A stretch of 64,000 nucleotides of DNA. Origin: Carex sylvatica. Lineage: Eukaryota; Streptophyta; Magnoliopsida; Poales; Cyperaceae. Positions 1 through 11,225 of the stretch are shown one piece after another (positions within the stretch are counted from its first letter, which is position 1; every line of letters begins with the position of its first letter). The notes beneath the pieces were generated by a model, which saw nothing but the letters and a program-made list of their open reading frames with translations, did no database searches and had not been told where the DNA came from. Made by a program: the position numbers and the translations under genes. The stretch is from contig CAXKVR010000019.1 of NCBI GenBank assembly GCA_964058845.1, positions 1-64,000 of the forward strand, read 5' to 3'.

Positions 1-985
1 TTGACAGCTTAATTTAGTCAGGATTTTTTCGGTTGCTTGAGTGAGATTTAAAAAAAGATGGTTTTTTTTTTCTTCTGTGATTTGTTTGGCTATCGAACTT
101 TATCATGAGAAAAAAATTCATGATAACGTAGAAAACAATTGAGAAATTCAAGGAAATTTTACATTGGCACCAAACTATTTTTTTTTCCCACACAGCCCCG
201 AATGACGACCTCTGTATCTTCTATTATTTTAAATGGTCAAAGATTGATTGTTGACATGTGACGATCACCAAGAAAGGAGAGGTAATACTTGGCTAGGTGA
301 AAATTCTTAGAATTATTGGTTACTTAAAAATTGAGAATTTGATTCCGCCAGCATCCGTGAAAATTTTCAAAAAAAGACATTTGACAATCACCATGCAAAA
401 TAACAAAATATTGGTTCAATATGTATTTTGAATTTTCAATCTCAACAAATATCAAGCTATTTTATGATACCGATCATGTAGTTTAAATGGAAGCTATTCA
501 TGCAAAATAACAACAAGAAAAAAAAAAAAAGTTGTAAATTGGTGATTTGCAAATATTACTGTGATTAATTTTTTTCTTGAAATAAAAAAGTAATACAAAT
601 AATGTACATTTTGCAAAAACTTTGGTTATTTAGTAATTTCATGTACTAATTCAAACACCTCTTTCATGCATCTTACCATAATAATTTATACTTTAAAACT
701 CTGATGATTATTTGTGTATTTGTGTTGTTGAATCTGTGTCACATTTATACAATTTCAATTAATTTGTAAAGTGCACCGACAATTTGGATATCAAGACAAC
801 CGCAGAGATATAATTTTGAAGAGTAACTGTTCTCCAAATGATTCCTCTCAATCTAGTATTATCTCTTCAGACAGGATGACAACAAAGTTTAGGGTAAACA
901 AAATTTTCCTTTATTGAGTGGAGAGAAAAAAGAGAAGTGAGTGATCCGATGTCAGAGTCATGATTGGCTGGTATAGAGTAGCATA
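1..985. other. AT-rich intergenic spacer
   Basis: No reading frame of useful length, no splice-bounded coding exon and no recognisable RNA gene is visible. The stretch is rich in A and T homopolymers. I see no terminal repeats or duplicated flanks that would define a transposon here. Confidence 0.6.
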
Positions 986-1408
986 GAGCAAAATTAGGGT
1001 GTGAGTGCTCGTCAAGAGAGTCTGGTGAGTACACTTTTAAAAGATTATCGAATCAACTTCGAACCACGAATCCAAACCGTTGAAATTCAAGTACTTCGTG
1101 AGTGATGCATCTACACGCAAAAAAATTAAAGTTTCAATTTCATTTAGTACATGATCAAACATTCAAAAAAATGATGAAAAATTAACATAAAAAAATTAAA
1201 AAAAATAACTTATAAAATATTCATTGTTTTGACCGCTTAATCATGTACTAACTGAATTTGAAAATGTAAAATTTTGCATGTACATACATCACTCACGAAA
1301 TACTTGAATTTCAACAGTTTAGATTTGCATTTCGAAATCGATTTGATAGTTTTTTGGAGGTATGCTCACCAATTCTCTTGGTGAGCACATCACACCCAAG
1401 TTTTGCTT
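986..1408. mobile_element. Mutator-like MITE (423 bp)
   Basis: The two ends are inverted copies of each other: GAGCAAAATTAGGGTGTGA at the left matches the reverse complement of the right end, AAGCAAAACTTGGGTGTGA, and the similarity continues inward for about 100 bp. The element is flanked by a direct repeat GAGTAGCATA at 976-985 and 1409-1418. A target duplication of 9-10 bp is typical of Mutator-like elements. The interior has no coding capacity. Related elements with the same internal motif (CCGTTGAAAT...GAGTGATGC) lie at 34192-34598 and 50291-50704. Confidence 0.8.
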
Positions 1409-1537
1409 GAGTAGCATATACTGTGGCAAGATATTGACCTTTCGGACCCACTAAAGTTAATTAATTTTTATCAGTATTTTGGCAACCAAGAATCTATTTT
1501 GGGCTTTGTAGCACCTTTTGTTTGATTTGATTGTATG

Positions 1538-1687
1538 CATTAACGCACCCTTTGAGTTTAGATCTGAGCCGTACGATCAGTATTCAAACCAGTCCGATTC
1601 CACCTGTAATGAACGAGAATTTTTTTAAGATTCGTGCTAATATGTAACAAACGAACTAGATCTAAACTCAAACGGTGTGTTTAAGCA
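1538..1687. mobile_element. Short palindromic MITE
   Basis: The ends are inverted repeats: AACGCACCCTTTGAGTTTAG at the left against AACACACCGTTTGAGTTTAG read on the other strand from the right. The interior motif CCGATTCCACCTGTAATGAA is shared with the element at 2775-2957. The target duplication is not clear, so the exact ends are approximate. Confidence 0.5.
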
Positions 1688-2774
1688 GACAGTATGGCAC
1701 TAGCATTTCGCATAAAAAAGTGGAGGTTTGATGTACATCTGATCAAATTATGATTTTTATTTTTTTTATTAATGTTGAAATTTGTGTGAATGGTTTAAAT
1801 TCACAGAATAATTTAAATTTGAATGGTGCTAAATTCTTCCACACAAATCTCAATACGGACCATACAGATATTACTGAACATCATAACAAATTTGATTCGA
1901 TGTCCTTTAAAAATTCTTCTAGTGGTGTTATTACAAAAGATACCATCATACAAAGCCATATAATTACACGTAAAATTATGATTGGAATCCTCGACAAATG
2001 ATTCGTAGGTAAGATTTTGTTTTCTTAAACTCTTAATTTGATCGGCAAAAACGATTTAGTATTATAATTTATTTTCCTTTTCCGATTACAAAAAAAAAAA
2101 AAAAAATCGTCTCTTATTTTCCCTGAAAAATCAGAGAGAATTATAAGGTATTATGTTCATCAAATTAAGTCAAGCACATTACAAAGTCAAACACATTAAA
2201 AATTACAAACTAACTCAATTTGATTTATATTGCACTTTTTACGACTTGATAGTGAGATTCTCTCAACAATAACTCAGACAGACTTTATCACTTTACCTGC
2301 CTTGATATACCTGATTCGATATTCATTACAAAGGCGGATGTGTACACGAGGTATGTACAGTGAATAGAAGTCAATCAATCTTTATTTTTTGACATAATTT
2401 AGAATAAAATGTCACAAATATGATAAATATTAACTCTTTTTTAATATAAAAAATGTATATGATTGATTTCTATTCACATTTGACTCTATTGTTTGAAAGT
2501 CTAGCTCCGTCCTGGTTCATCAAAAGCAAATTTGATCCTGATGAACGTTAGAGATGTCTGATATACTTTAAAATTGGTGTGTGTCATTCTAAGATTCATG
2601 CACACAAATTTTAAAACGTATCAAATGACTCTATTGAGATTGCACTGCTCGAACAAACCTCATCCAAACCATTCATTTTAAACTTCATAAATAATTTATT
2701 TGTTATAACAGTGTATCCGTACATGATCTAATGGTTACAATTATCTCCAACTAAATCGAGTTTGCATTGTCTGC

Positions 2775-2957
2775 ATTAACTCAAAATGGCACTTTTTGAG
2801 TTGATGCATCTTGACCGTCTGATTATAAACGGAGTCCATCCGATTCCCACCTTTAATGAAGAGGAGTCTTTAATATTAATGCAAATTTATTCACACGAAT
2901 CTTAAAGACAATCAGACAGTTCATATACATTAACTCAAAAGATTTCTTTTTGAGTTA
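2775..2957. mobile_element. Short palindromic MITE, same family as 1538-1687
   Basis: Both ends contain AACTCAAAA...TTTTTGAGTT palindromes in inverted arrangement. The interior holds the CCGATTCCCACCTTTAATGAA-like motif of the copy at 1538-1687. It is non-coding. Boundaries are approximate. Confidence 0.45.
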
Positions 2958-4544
2958 AGGATACAAATTCACCTAAATCATACGGGCAATTCTCAAAATA
3001 CAATGGAACTATGTTCTTCCATATTCCACTCCACTTGTGACATGCAAATAGCGGTGGCAACGAGCTAGCTTATCACGAGTTGGCTCATCTGAGTCATGAG
3101 CAATTTGATTTTAAGAGTCTAAGTTGAAATTTCAATTTGAAATCGTTACGAGCTGTACTGAGCTAGCTTGTGAACTGATGAGCTAGTTTGTTGGATCTGA
3201 TTGGATTTTATTTTAAGAAAAAAATTATAAACTTTGTAGACTGAACTTGACAGAATAAAATGCACACACATTAATAAAAATTCACAAATTAATGTCTAAT
3301 CCACCTTCATGCAATGCTCTTTGAAAATCATTGAACTTTTTTGCCACCCTAGATGCAATGCTCTTTGAAAACCATTGGTCTTTTCAGTTAGTTTTTTCTT
3401 TTTTCCACACTTGCACTGATAATTCATTGTCCACTCAAAAAGGAAAAATTATGCATGTGCTCGTTTGAAAAAGAGTGAGATTTGTAATGGGGACAGCTTT
3501 TATAGGCATTAACATTTTATATATTCTTTGGACGATAAAATGATTACATGATCTAATATTTTTAGACATCATATTTCATCTAAATGGGGTTTGAAATTAG
3601 ATCGACTTTGACTGAATTTTATCAGAAAAAAAAAGTAGTGTCATAGAAAAACAACATTTAGTGAACAATTTGCAGTAACATATAAAGATATTAATAATTC
3701 ATACAACATTTAGTGAACAATGGACATCTATAGTAATATATAAAGATATTTATAATTCATACAAAGATAAGTTATGTATTTACTTGTGAACAAAATATTT
3801 AAAGAATGTGTATATTTCTCTAATTAGAAAAAAAGTATTTTGAAATATTTAAGTTTTATAAACATATAAAGTTAACTTCTGCTAAACAATTAAAGCGCTG
3901 AAAAATTAGCTCAATTAAAAAAAATTAAAATATTCTCTCTACATTAAATTGAGATATATATTACACTGTCCAAAATATTATCAAGTCTGAAATATCCTAT
4001 ATTTTAATAATTTCAAAATCCATTATTTAATTAGAGAGAACCAGCAATAACAAGTCAATTGCTATTTAAAAAAATAGGAAGTACTCCTAGTGACAAAAAT
4101 AAAATAATTTGAAAAAAATACATAAAATTCTTCTAAAATTCAATTGAAAAGAAAATTACAGTTCAATATTCATCTTTCTACGTAGAAAACCAAATTACAA
4201 AATAAGTGCTCTTTATGGTCTATTTTTCAAGCAGTTATAGCTTGAAAAATTATACAATTATAAAATCATAGAGTTTCTCTAAAAAATAAAATAAAATCTT
4301 ATGAAGTCTAGTTTTTAGAGCCAAATATCATTAGATTCAGAGTTCATACCAAGAAGATATGATTCGAACATGCCACATTACAAAATTTGCCAGATTAATC
4401 AATTGATTTATCGAATATCTAAATATGTCTCTCCAATATGAAAAATACAACAATTTATTCACAGTAGAGCGGAGTAGGTCCGATGTTCCAAAAAATTATG
4501 TATCTGTTCATTGCTTATTTTTTTCTCAATATGTATATAACTCT
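2958..4544. other. AT-rich spacer with a degraded GAGCTAGC-rich fragment
   Basis: No gene is visible. Around 3053-3205 there are repeated GAGCTAGCTT/GAGCTAGTTT words like those inside the hAT-like element at 17713-18241, suggesting a decayed relative. The rest is low-complexity AT-rich DNA. Confidence 0.4.
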
Positions 4545-4739
4545 GACAAATTTGCATTAACAATTAAAATAAAGTTTTAATAGTCAAAGATTCGTATTTA
4601 GTAGCACTGTTGAGTAGGTATTATTGTACTGTTGCTTTGCATTAATACCTGGTGCTAGCTGATTAGTGGATGAAAAATGCTCCTTTAGGTTTTTTTTTTT
4701 TTTCTTTTTTTCCAAAACCTCAATGACAATACCTGATTT

Positions 4740-7700
4740 CTATGGTATCTCAGCATCTTTCTGTTTCTCTACACTTTGATTGCTCTTATGCACTCTGTCA
4801 TCTGCTTTTTCAGAATCATCCTCTCCAATTGGAGGGACCTCGTGTGAAATGTCCAAAGAGAAAACCTTCATTTTCGTACGCTTCTTCCTAAATCTCTCAT
4901 TCACTGAATCAGCTGACAAATTTGCATGAAAAATTAAAAAAAATAAAGTTTTAATAGTCAAAGATTCGTATCAGTAGCACAATTAAGTAGGTATCATTGT
5001 ACTGTTTCTTTGCATTAATACATAGTGCTGCCTAATCAGTGGATGAAAAATGATCATTTAGATTTTTTTCCTTTTTTTTCAAAAGCCCCAATGACAATAC
5101 CTAATTTATGTGGTATCTCAGCATCTCTCTGTTTCTCTACACTTTGATTGCTCTTATGCACTTTGTCATCTGATTTTTAAGAATCATCATCTCCAATTTG
5201 TAGGACCTCGTGTGTAATGTTCAAAGAGGAAACCTTAATTTCCATACGCTTCTTCCTAGATCTCTCCTTCACTGCTTCAGCTGACAAATTTGCATTAACA
5301 ATAAAAGAAAAAATTGTGAAAATGTCACTCCAAAATCTTTAGATTTTCAAAATGCCATCCGAAACTTCAAAATTATAAAAATACAACTCTAAATTTACTT
5401 AAATCCTAAATTTGCCATTCTTATACAATTCTTGTACTATTTTTATTAAAATTAATGTGAAAAATTATATTTTAGAATACATATTTTTGTATTTCTGATT
5501 ATACCCCTCAAGTAAAATTATGAATTAAAAATGGTCACAACCGATCCCTGTCTGCCTCCTCTCTTCTCTTTCACGTGAGGAAGGGGAATCGCCTCTTCCA
5601 TCGACAACAACTACCAATATTGGGCTCGGTTGATCACCATTGCTTTGTCTGGCTTAGGAAAGGCTGGATATATTAATGGTGAGATCAAATCCCCCATTGA
5701 AACTAAAATAACTAGTTCAAAATACCAAGAGTGGCAAATGAATGATAGTTTGGTTTTGTCGTGGAATTTGCATTCAATTGAACCATCCATCTTAGAACTT
5801 TTTATCTTTTCAAAAACATCACTTGATTTGAGAAATTCATTAAAGGAAATGTATGGAATTAAACACAAGTATTTACGCATATTTCAATTAAAACAAGAAT
5901 TAGCACAAATCAAGCATGGGGTAGATCTGTCACCAAATTGATTGGTCAATTCATGTGTAAATGGGATGAACGCGCCATTTACCACCCACCAACTACTGAT
6001 CTGATTATCCAGCAAAGAATTGAGCAAGAGAAAATTTTCCAATTCCTTGCTGGACTCAATTCCTCTTACGAGGCCATGAGGACTCATAGTCAAATTCTTT
6101 TGTCTTCGGAATCACCATCTTTCTCCAGTGTGATAACATTAGTTCAAAGAGAAGAAGCAAGACTAAGAGCAATGAACCAAGAGCAAGAGTCTGCTGATCG
6201 AAACTTATCGCTCTCAGACAACCGAGGCAAGGGAGATAGTAAAATTTGCTGAGTTCATCTCCAGGTGGAAGGGAGAAGGGGAGAATAAATGATTGGGGCT
6301 AGGGTTCGTCTCCACGCGGAAGGGAGAAGGCGTGTTTCGAGGATGAATCTGCTGAGTTTGTGTTTTTTTTATTAAGGGTATTTTAGGCATTACTTAAAAA
6401 AAAGATTAATACACTATTAATGGCAAATTTAGAATGACATTTTTATAATTTTGAAGTTTGGGATGACATTTTGACAATTTGAAAGTTTTGGAGTGGCATT
6501 TTCATAATTTTCTCATTAAAAATATAAAGTTTTAATAGTCAAAGATTTATATTTAGTAGCACAGTTGAGTAGGTATCATTGTACTGTTTCTTTGCACTAA
6601 TACCTGGTGCTTCTTGATCAGTGGATGAAAAATGATCCTTTAGTTTTTTTTTTCAAAAGTCCCAATGACAATACTTGATTTCTATGGTATCTCAGCATCT
6701 CTCTATTTCTCTACACTTTGATTGCTCTTATGCACTTTGTCATCTACTTTTTTGAAATCATCCTCTCCAATTGGCGGGATCTCGTGTGGAATGTCCGAAG
6801 AGGAAACCTTCATTTTCGTATGCTTCTTCCTAGATCTCTCATTCACTGCTTCAGTTGATAAATTTGCATTAACAATTAAAAAAATAAAGTTTTAATGGTC
6901 AAAGATTCGTATTCAGTAGCACAGTTGTGATTTCCATTTTCATACCTTTTCCGTAGCATCCGGTCAACTATTCTTTCTATTTGGTACATTTTGTTATTAA
7001 TTGCCCAATTGAGAAAAAATTGAAGCAAGATTGGATATTTTAGTGCTCATAACTGCACAAATTAAACTTGAGACGTGTTATTAGTAAAGGTCCGCCTTGC
7101 AAATTTGGGAAAACCAATAGTTACTCACTCTGGAAGGTGTCATTCATTACCAGTAAGGGCTGACAGTCGGAATACAAAGAGAGAGAGGCGGTATGTGTAA
7201 CTAAAAGAAAAGACAAATTTGAAGCCGAAAAGATAAGAGAACTTGCTAAGTTTTTCACACATGGCATTTCATGAGTACGTAACATGATATGATTTATAGC
7301 CTTACATGAAAAGATTTGCCCATGCATCCTTACATTTTATGAGAGTAAATAATTTGCATACAAATACCTTTAATAAGCAACATTCAAAATATTAAGTAAC
7401 ATTACCGTTTGCGTGGATGATTTCATAGTACATAAAGTTATTAATGAGATCTAAATCATTTGTTTACCTGCATTGTTTTCAAAATTGGCAGCTCCAACCT
7501 TGTTTGTTTCATTTACCATCAAATCTTTAATTCTGCCCCCAATTGGTATCTTTAATTCCTCATCAACCCTTATATTTCTATGGTTCCTCTCATGATTTGT
7601 GGTCACTGCTTCTACGTAGTACAAAAATTCCCATCATTAAATAGAGTAGAAACTAGAATCGAGAATCGAGTCTAATAAGTTGAATATAACTCCTTTCAAA

Positions 7701-8062
7701 CCAATCTGCAATACCAATTACTAGTGTCTAGTCATACTTGAAAAAAAATCGCAATCACAACTTAAAAGTAAATCAATATAAAAAAAAACTACCTTAACAA
7801 CTCGTACAATGATCTCTCCTCTAATTGGGAAGGCAACTGGATGCTTAGCCCTAATCATTCCTGATAAAAAAATATCACTTTTAGTTTAAAAATAATTATC
7901 TAAAATGACAAACAACAGCAATGAGTATAGAGATTGTGAGAAAAAGAAGTGGGTACTTTTGACAGAGGCAATGGTGCCACTGGGAGAGACAACTATGGTC
8001 AGATGAGTTCCGAGAGATGTATCAATAAAAAATAGGATAAGACCTGACCTCACCATCACCAT
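4740..8062 (-). CDS. Small gene of unknown function (five-exon model, ~180 aa)
   Basis: I do not recognise a named gene. A consistent minus-strand model uses exons 8062-7957, 7860-7793, 7705-7654, 7611-7468 and 4912-4740, all with GT/AG introns and matching phases, giving 180 codons from ATG to TAG. The N-terminus contains FIDTSLGTHLTIVVSPSGT followed by FPIRGEI and GLKGVIFNLLDSIL. From memory this recalls a ubiquitin-like N-terminal domain in uncharacterised plant proteins, but I cannot name the family. The C-terminal part is basic then acidic. The last exon is one of several tandem copies, and the fourth exon starts in the same phase with the same EAV/KAV motif, so exon duplication probably built this end. 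Copies 2 and 3 of the tail exon are damaged, so the gene may be decaying. The model is uncertain, especially the join from 7468 to 4912. Confidence 0.4.
5307..6514. mobile_element. Terminal-inverted-repeat element carrying a Copia gag fragment
   Basis: The two ends are long inverted repeats of about 110 bp: GAAAATGTCACTCCAAAATC at the left corresponds to the reverse complement of GAGTGGCATTTTCATAATTT at the right, and both continue with ACTTCAAAATTATAAAAAT and CTAAATTTGCCA. The element sits inside the third unit of the 370-bp tandem array, whose sister units show the uninterrupted sequence. Target duplication is hidden by AT-rich sequence (AATAAAA against ATTAAAA). The cargo between the arms is a retrotransposon gag piece. 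A Mutator-like origin is inferred from the long arms. Confidence 0.65.
5608..6250 (+). pseudogene. Copia-type gag fragment captured by a TIR element
   Basis: The plus strand encodes ITIALSGLGKAGYINGEI, then WNLHSIEPSILE, LKQELAQIKHG, and after a frameshift near 5938 QEKIFQFLAGLNSSYEAMRT and TLVQREEARLRAM. These are the conserved blocks of plant Copia gag (the UBN2 / gag-polypeptide-of-LTR-copia domain). There is no zinc knuckle, protease or pol downstream; the frame ends at 6250 and the transposon arm follows. The fragment is therefore cargo and not a resident retrotransposon. The break between the two frames makes it non-functional as gag. Confidence 0.75.
6936..7467. other. Spacer or intron of the minus-strand gene
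   Basis: In the proposed gene model this lies in the long fourth intron. A 68-codon open frame exists on the minus strand (7327-7121) but has no recognisable domain and no matching splice context. I see nothing else. Confidence 0.35.
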
Positions 8063-8090
8063 TGGAGGGGAAGGGACAAATATGATGGAT

Positions 8091-8115
8091 GGAGGGGAGG
8101 GGAGGGGAGGGAGGG
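8091..8115 (+). other. G-rich tract with four-plus G runs
   Basis: The plus strand reads as runs of GGGG separated by single A residues, at least five runs in 25 bp. This fits the G-quadruplex consensus. It lies about 30 bp upstream of the proposed ATG at 8062 of the minus-strand gene, so its complement would be in that gene's leader or promoter. Confidence 0.5.
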
Positions 8116-8450
8116 AATAGGATGAAATGTGAGGTGAATGTCAAATGTGAACTTCTTAGGCTGATGCTAAAAGTGAACTTCAAATCTCAATTGGAATTGA
8201 CAATTTGCAAGAATTTATCTGAGTTTGTTAGGATCTAGACTTCCCAAGATTTTCTTTTTACCAATCATTCTTATTAATAATAAAGAGATTCGGTAATATG
8301 AGAGATCTGATTTCTCTAATTTTTCCTTTTTCTCTCTGATTTTTGGGTCAGAGGAGATGAAGCTCTGGATTAAATATTGCTAAGTATAGACACCAACGAA
8401 TTCAGCAAGGGGAGGCTGGAGAGCTACTATTCAAGTAAAAATAATAGTAT

Positions 8451-9168
8451 TTTAGTTGATGTACAGCTGATCTTTTTTCTTTAAAGTTAATTTTTATGTT
8501 TATTTTTTGGCGTGAGTGCATGTAATGGCAAACCAAACTTTAAATTAAAGCAATATCTTAGCAGTCGCTGCTAAGTTTTAAAAAAAAAATATACTACAAT
8601 ACTATACATAGCCTTATTACCGTGATGTGATACATAGCTATTCATTATTTTATTTTTTCAAGGGAGTCCCAATTTTCTTTTTCTAAAGGTGAGATCGATG
8701 CTAATTATAAAAAAATGCTCAAAAGTTACGAACCATTTTCAACATCTTTACAAAATATGTAAACTAAAAACATAAGCAAGCCATATAAATAAAAAGTGAT
8801 GATCTTTGTGTTTTGCAATTACCATTAAAAATAAAAGATTAGCTATACATCAACATACCCAAACCCCAAACACCCTCCAACCTCGAACACCCGAACCCCC
8901 AGTCGATTCAGTTAGACCCCAACCTCAATCCCTAAACTCCTAAACCCCAAACCCCAAACCAAACCCCCAACCCCCAATCTCCCAACCACAAACCCCAATC
9001 CCTAAATCCCCAACCCCCAACCCCAAATCCCCAACCCCCAAACCTCAATCCCCCAACCCCAAACCCCCCCCCCCCCCCCCCACCGCCACCCCTCATCCCC
9101 CTGAACCCCACCCCCAAACTCCAAACCCCTAACACTGATCCGATGATACCTACTCAACTAAATAATCC
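8451..9168. repeat. Tandem duplication, copy 1 (718 bp)
   Basis: This unit starts TTTAGTTGATGTACAGCTGA, includes GGCAAACCAAACTTTAAATT and TAGCAGTCGCTGCTA, and ends in an AACCCC-type array. The same sequence restarts at 9169 and, after an interruption at 9387-11921, continues to about 12858. Similarity between the copies is high but not perfect. There is no coding content. Confidence 0.75.
8858..9131 (+). repeat. Degenerate AACCCC array (telomere-like)
   Basis: The array is built of AAACCCC, AACCCC and AACCTC words with a period that drifts between 6 and 8 bp, plus a run of 17 C near 9065-9081. It resembles strongly degenerated CCCTAAA-type telomeric repeat or a C-rich microsatellite. On the minus strand it gives a spurious glycine/tryptophan-rich open frame. 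Confidence 0.65.
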
Positions 9169-9883
9169 TTTAGTTGATGTATAACTAATCTTTTGTTTTT
9201 AAAGTTAATTTTATGTTTATTTTTGGACGTGAGTGCATGTAATGGCAAACCAAACTTTAAATTAATGCAATACCTTAGCAGTCGCTGCTATGTTTTCAAA
9301 AAAAAATATGACAAGACTATACATAGCCTTTATTACTGTGATGTGATACATAGTTATTCATTATTACCGTGATGTGATACATAGCTTGATAGGGCCATGT
9401 GCCCTTATAAAACCAATCTTGGGCTACAAAGTGGAACTTGGGATTGAAAGCTGCTTAATAAAATAAACCCAGGAACAAACAAAATGTCCAAGATTGAATA
9501 AATATAGACAGCCCAGTTACATGGCCCAACCCGGGACAAGAGCATCCCGATATAAGGCCCAGTCCAGAACCGGCTTAAGATCACCTCCAGTTAGTGTTGT
9601 GCTCTCTGGTAGTGGCCGGGCGGGCCGGGTATACCCAGGGTCGGGCACGGGTAGGGGTTGGGTACGGATATCACGGGTATCACGGGTATTTTTTTTAAAA
9701 CCTGTGCCCTGCCCATCTTATACCCGTGCCCGTGGTACCCTTGATGGGCAGGGCGGTCCGGTACGAATATCATTATGTGTTTATAATTCGACTTTTAAAA
9801 TCAGAATAGTTCAATATCAAATAGTGTATATAAATAAATAAAATTTGTAACTTATATATAAAAATTATTCATGCGAAAATTTG

Positions 9884-10033
9884 TATATTTATTCGGCTAA
9901 GTAGAAATGTATTTATTTATTTCTTTACACGAGTTATTTTATTTTATTTTCAAATTCTCATTCTAATTATATAGTTTTATAATTTATTTATATCTAGAAA
10001 TTTTTAGTTTACGTTTTAAATTGATAATATATG
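9884..10033. repeat. Direct repeat, copy 1 (~150 bp)
   Basis: The block TATTTATTCGGCTAAGTA...TTTAAATTGATAATATAT recurs at 10795-10945 with a few substitutions. Both copies lie within the nested element and are non-coding. Confidence 0.7.
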
Positions 10034-10230
10034 TAACATATTTATTTAACCTTTTCAAAATAATTCTAACATACAATTAAAAAAAAACAGAATTTAAAAA
10101 ATAGAAATTACTTCACATATTCACAAAAATAATTCTAACACATTTTTTTAACCTATTAAAAATAATTTTGAATTTCAAAAATAAATGTAACCTATTCAAA
10201 ATAAATCTAACTACTTCACAAAAATAATTA

Positions 10231-10390
10231 CTAATTATTTTAAAACAATGTTGCTTAAATCAATTAGTTTAAATATAAATTAAAATTACTAATTATTTTA
10301 AAACAACGTTGCTTAAATCAATTACTTTAAATATAAATCAAAATTACTAATTATTTTAAAACAATGTTACTTAAATCAATTACTTTAAAA
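10231..10390. repeat. 58-bp tandem repeat, 2.8 copies
   Basis: Units beginning CTAATTATTTTAAAACAA start at 10231, 10289 and 10347; the third is truncated. The units differ by only a few bases. Confidence 0.8.
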
Positions 10391-10457
10391 GTCATTCTGA
10401 ACCATTAGATACGTATAAGTCGATCTGAACCGTATATGTATATGTATATATAATATA

Positions 10458-10564
10458 GAGGTTGGCTACTCTACTTACATAAGCATATGATGATACATGC
10501 TTATAAGTTATTTTTTCATTTTCAAAATCGAAAAAGTCGATCTGAACTGTTAGATGTGATCTCA
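10458..10564. mobile_element. Single arm of a GAGGTTGGCTACT MITE
   Basis: The stretch starts GAGGTTGGCTACTCTACTTA and continues to a GTTAGATGTGATCTC motif. It matches one arm of the complete element at 18824-19247. The opposite arm is missing; a minisatellite begins directly after it. Confidence 0.55.
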
Positions 10565-10569
10565 ACCGT

Positions 10570-10668
10570 AAATGCCGCCGTATGCGCTGCATCATGCACC
10601 GCAAATACCGCCACATGCGCTGCATCATGCGCCGCAAATGCCGCCGCATGCGCTGCATCATGTGCCGC
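10570..10668. repeat. 33-bp GC-rich minisatellite, three copies
   Basis: Units start at 10570, 10603 and 10636, each with the pattern AAATGCCGCC...GCGCTGCATCATG...CCGC. Because 33 is a multiple of three, both strands show open frames with alanine/cysteine or arginine/methionine repeats that I do not regard as genes. The GC content contrasts sharply with its surroundings. Confidence 0.85.
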
Positions 10669-10794
10669 ATGGGCTAATGCGGGGGCATTTTTAAAATTAT
10701 ATTTTTTTTAGGGTATTAATAAAAATGGTCATTTCCTTGGATATACATATATACACACATGTGCAGTCACAAGAACTTTATTTTATTTCTTTAC

Positions 10795-10945
10795 ATGTAT
10801 ATTTATTCGGCTAAGTACAAATGTATTTATTTATTTCTTTACACGAGTCATTTTATTTTATTTTTAAATTCTCATTCTAATTATATAATTTCATAATTTA
10901 TTTATATCTCGAAATTTCTAGTTTACATTTTAAATTGATAATATA
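10795..10945. repeat. Direct repeat, copy 2 (~150 bp)
   Basis: Second copy of the block at 9884-10033, in the same orientation, 760 bp away. The tandem repeat, MITE arm and minisatellite lie between the two copies. Confidence 0.7.
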
Positions 10946-11039
10946 TTTTCTAAACGTTCATTTATTTTTAATAGATTAAATAAAATATAAATTAAAAATA
11001 TAATTAAATCAGAAATTTAAAACAATAAATTATAAAACA

Positions 11040-11225
11040 TAATTTAAAAAACAGAAATTAAAAAACAGAAATTAAAAAACAGAATTAAAAAAAAACAGAA
11101 ATTAAAAAACAGAATAAAAAAATAGAATTTAAAAAATAGAAATAAAAATAGAATTTAAAAAAAAGAAAAAAAAAAAACAGAAATTAAAAAATAGAATTTA
11201 AAAAACAGAAATTAAAAAACAGAAA
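11040..11225. repeat. Low-complexity CAGAAATTAAAAAA array
   Basis: CAGAAATTAAAAAA and CAGAATTTAAAAAA-like words recur many times with irregular A-tract length. It is a simple repeat with no coding value. Confidence 0.7.

Larger units (their letters stand above)
4545..6935 (-). repeat. ~370-bp tandem array containing a repeated exon
   Basis: Units begin with GACAAATTTGCATTAAC at 4545, 4915, 5283 and (as GATAAATTTGCATTAAC) 6857, giving a period of 368-370 bp; the last unit is partial. On the minus strand each full unit holds one exon-like block that begins after a TTTGTCAG acceptor, encodes a lysine/arginine-rich stretch (ERxRKKRTKMKV) and an acidic PPIGEDDSEK motif, and ends at a TAG before a GTATTG donor-like site. 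Copy 1 is open to its terminal stop, copy 2 has an earlier stop, and copy 3 has lost the acceptor AG (ATCAA). Copy 3 is separated from copy 2 by the transposon at 5307-6514. Confidence 0.75.

Noticed and set aside
4361..4385. GATTCGAAC-like word resembling a tRNA T-loop
   Set aside because: No acceptor stem, anticodon arm or internal A box can be folded around it.
8932..9135. Glycine/tryptophan-rich 67-codon minus-strand frame
   Set aside because: It is a translation of the degenerate AACCCC array and a C homopolymer, not a protein gene.
10392..10711. Alanine/cysteine-rich and arginine/methionine-rich frames on the two strands
   Set aside because: They are products of the 33-bp minisatellite, whose period is a multiple of three and so stays open in several frames.
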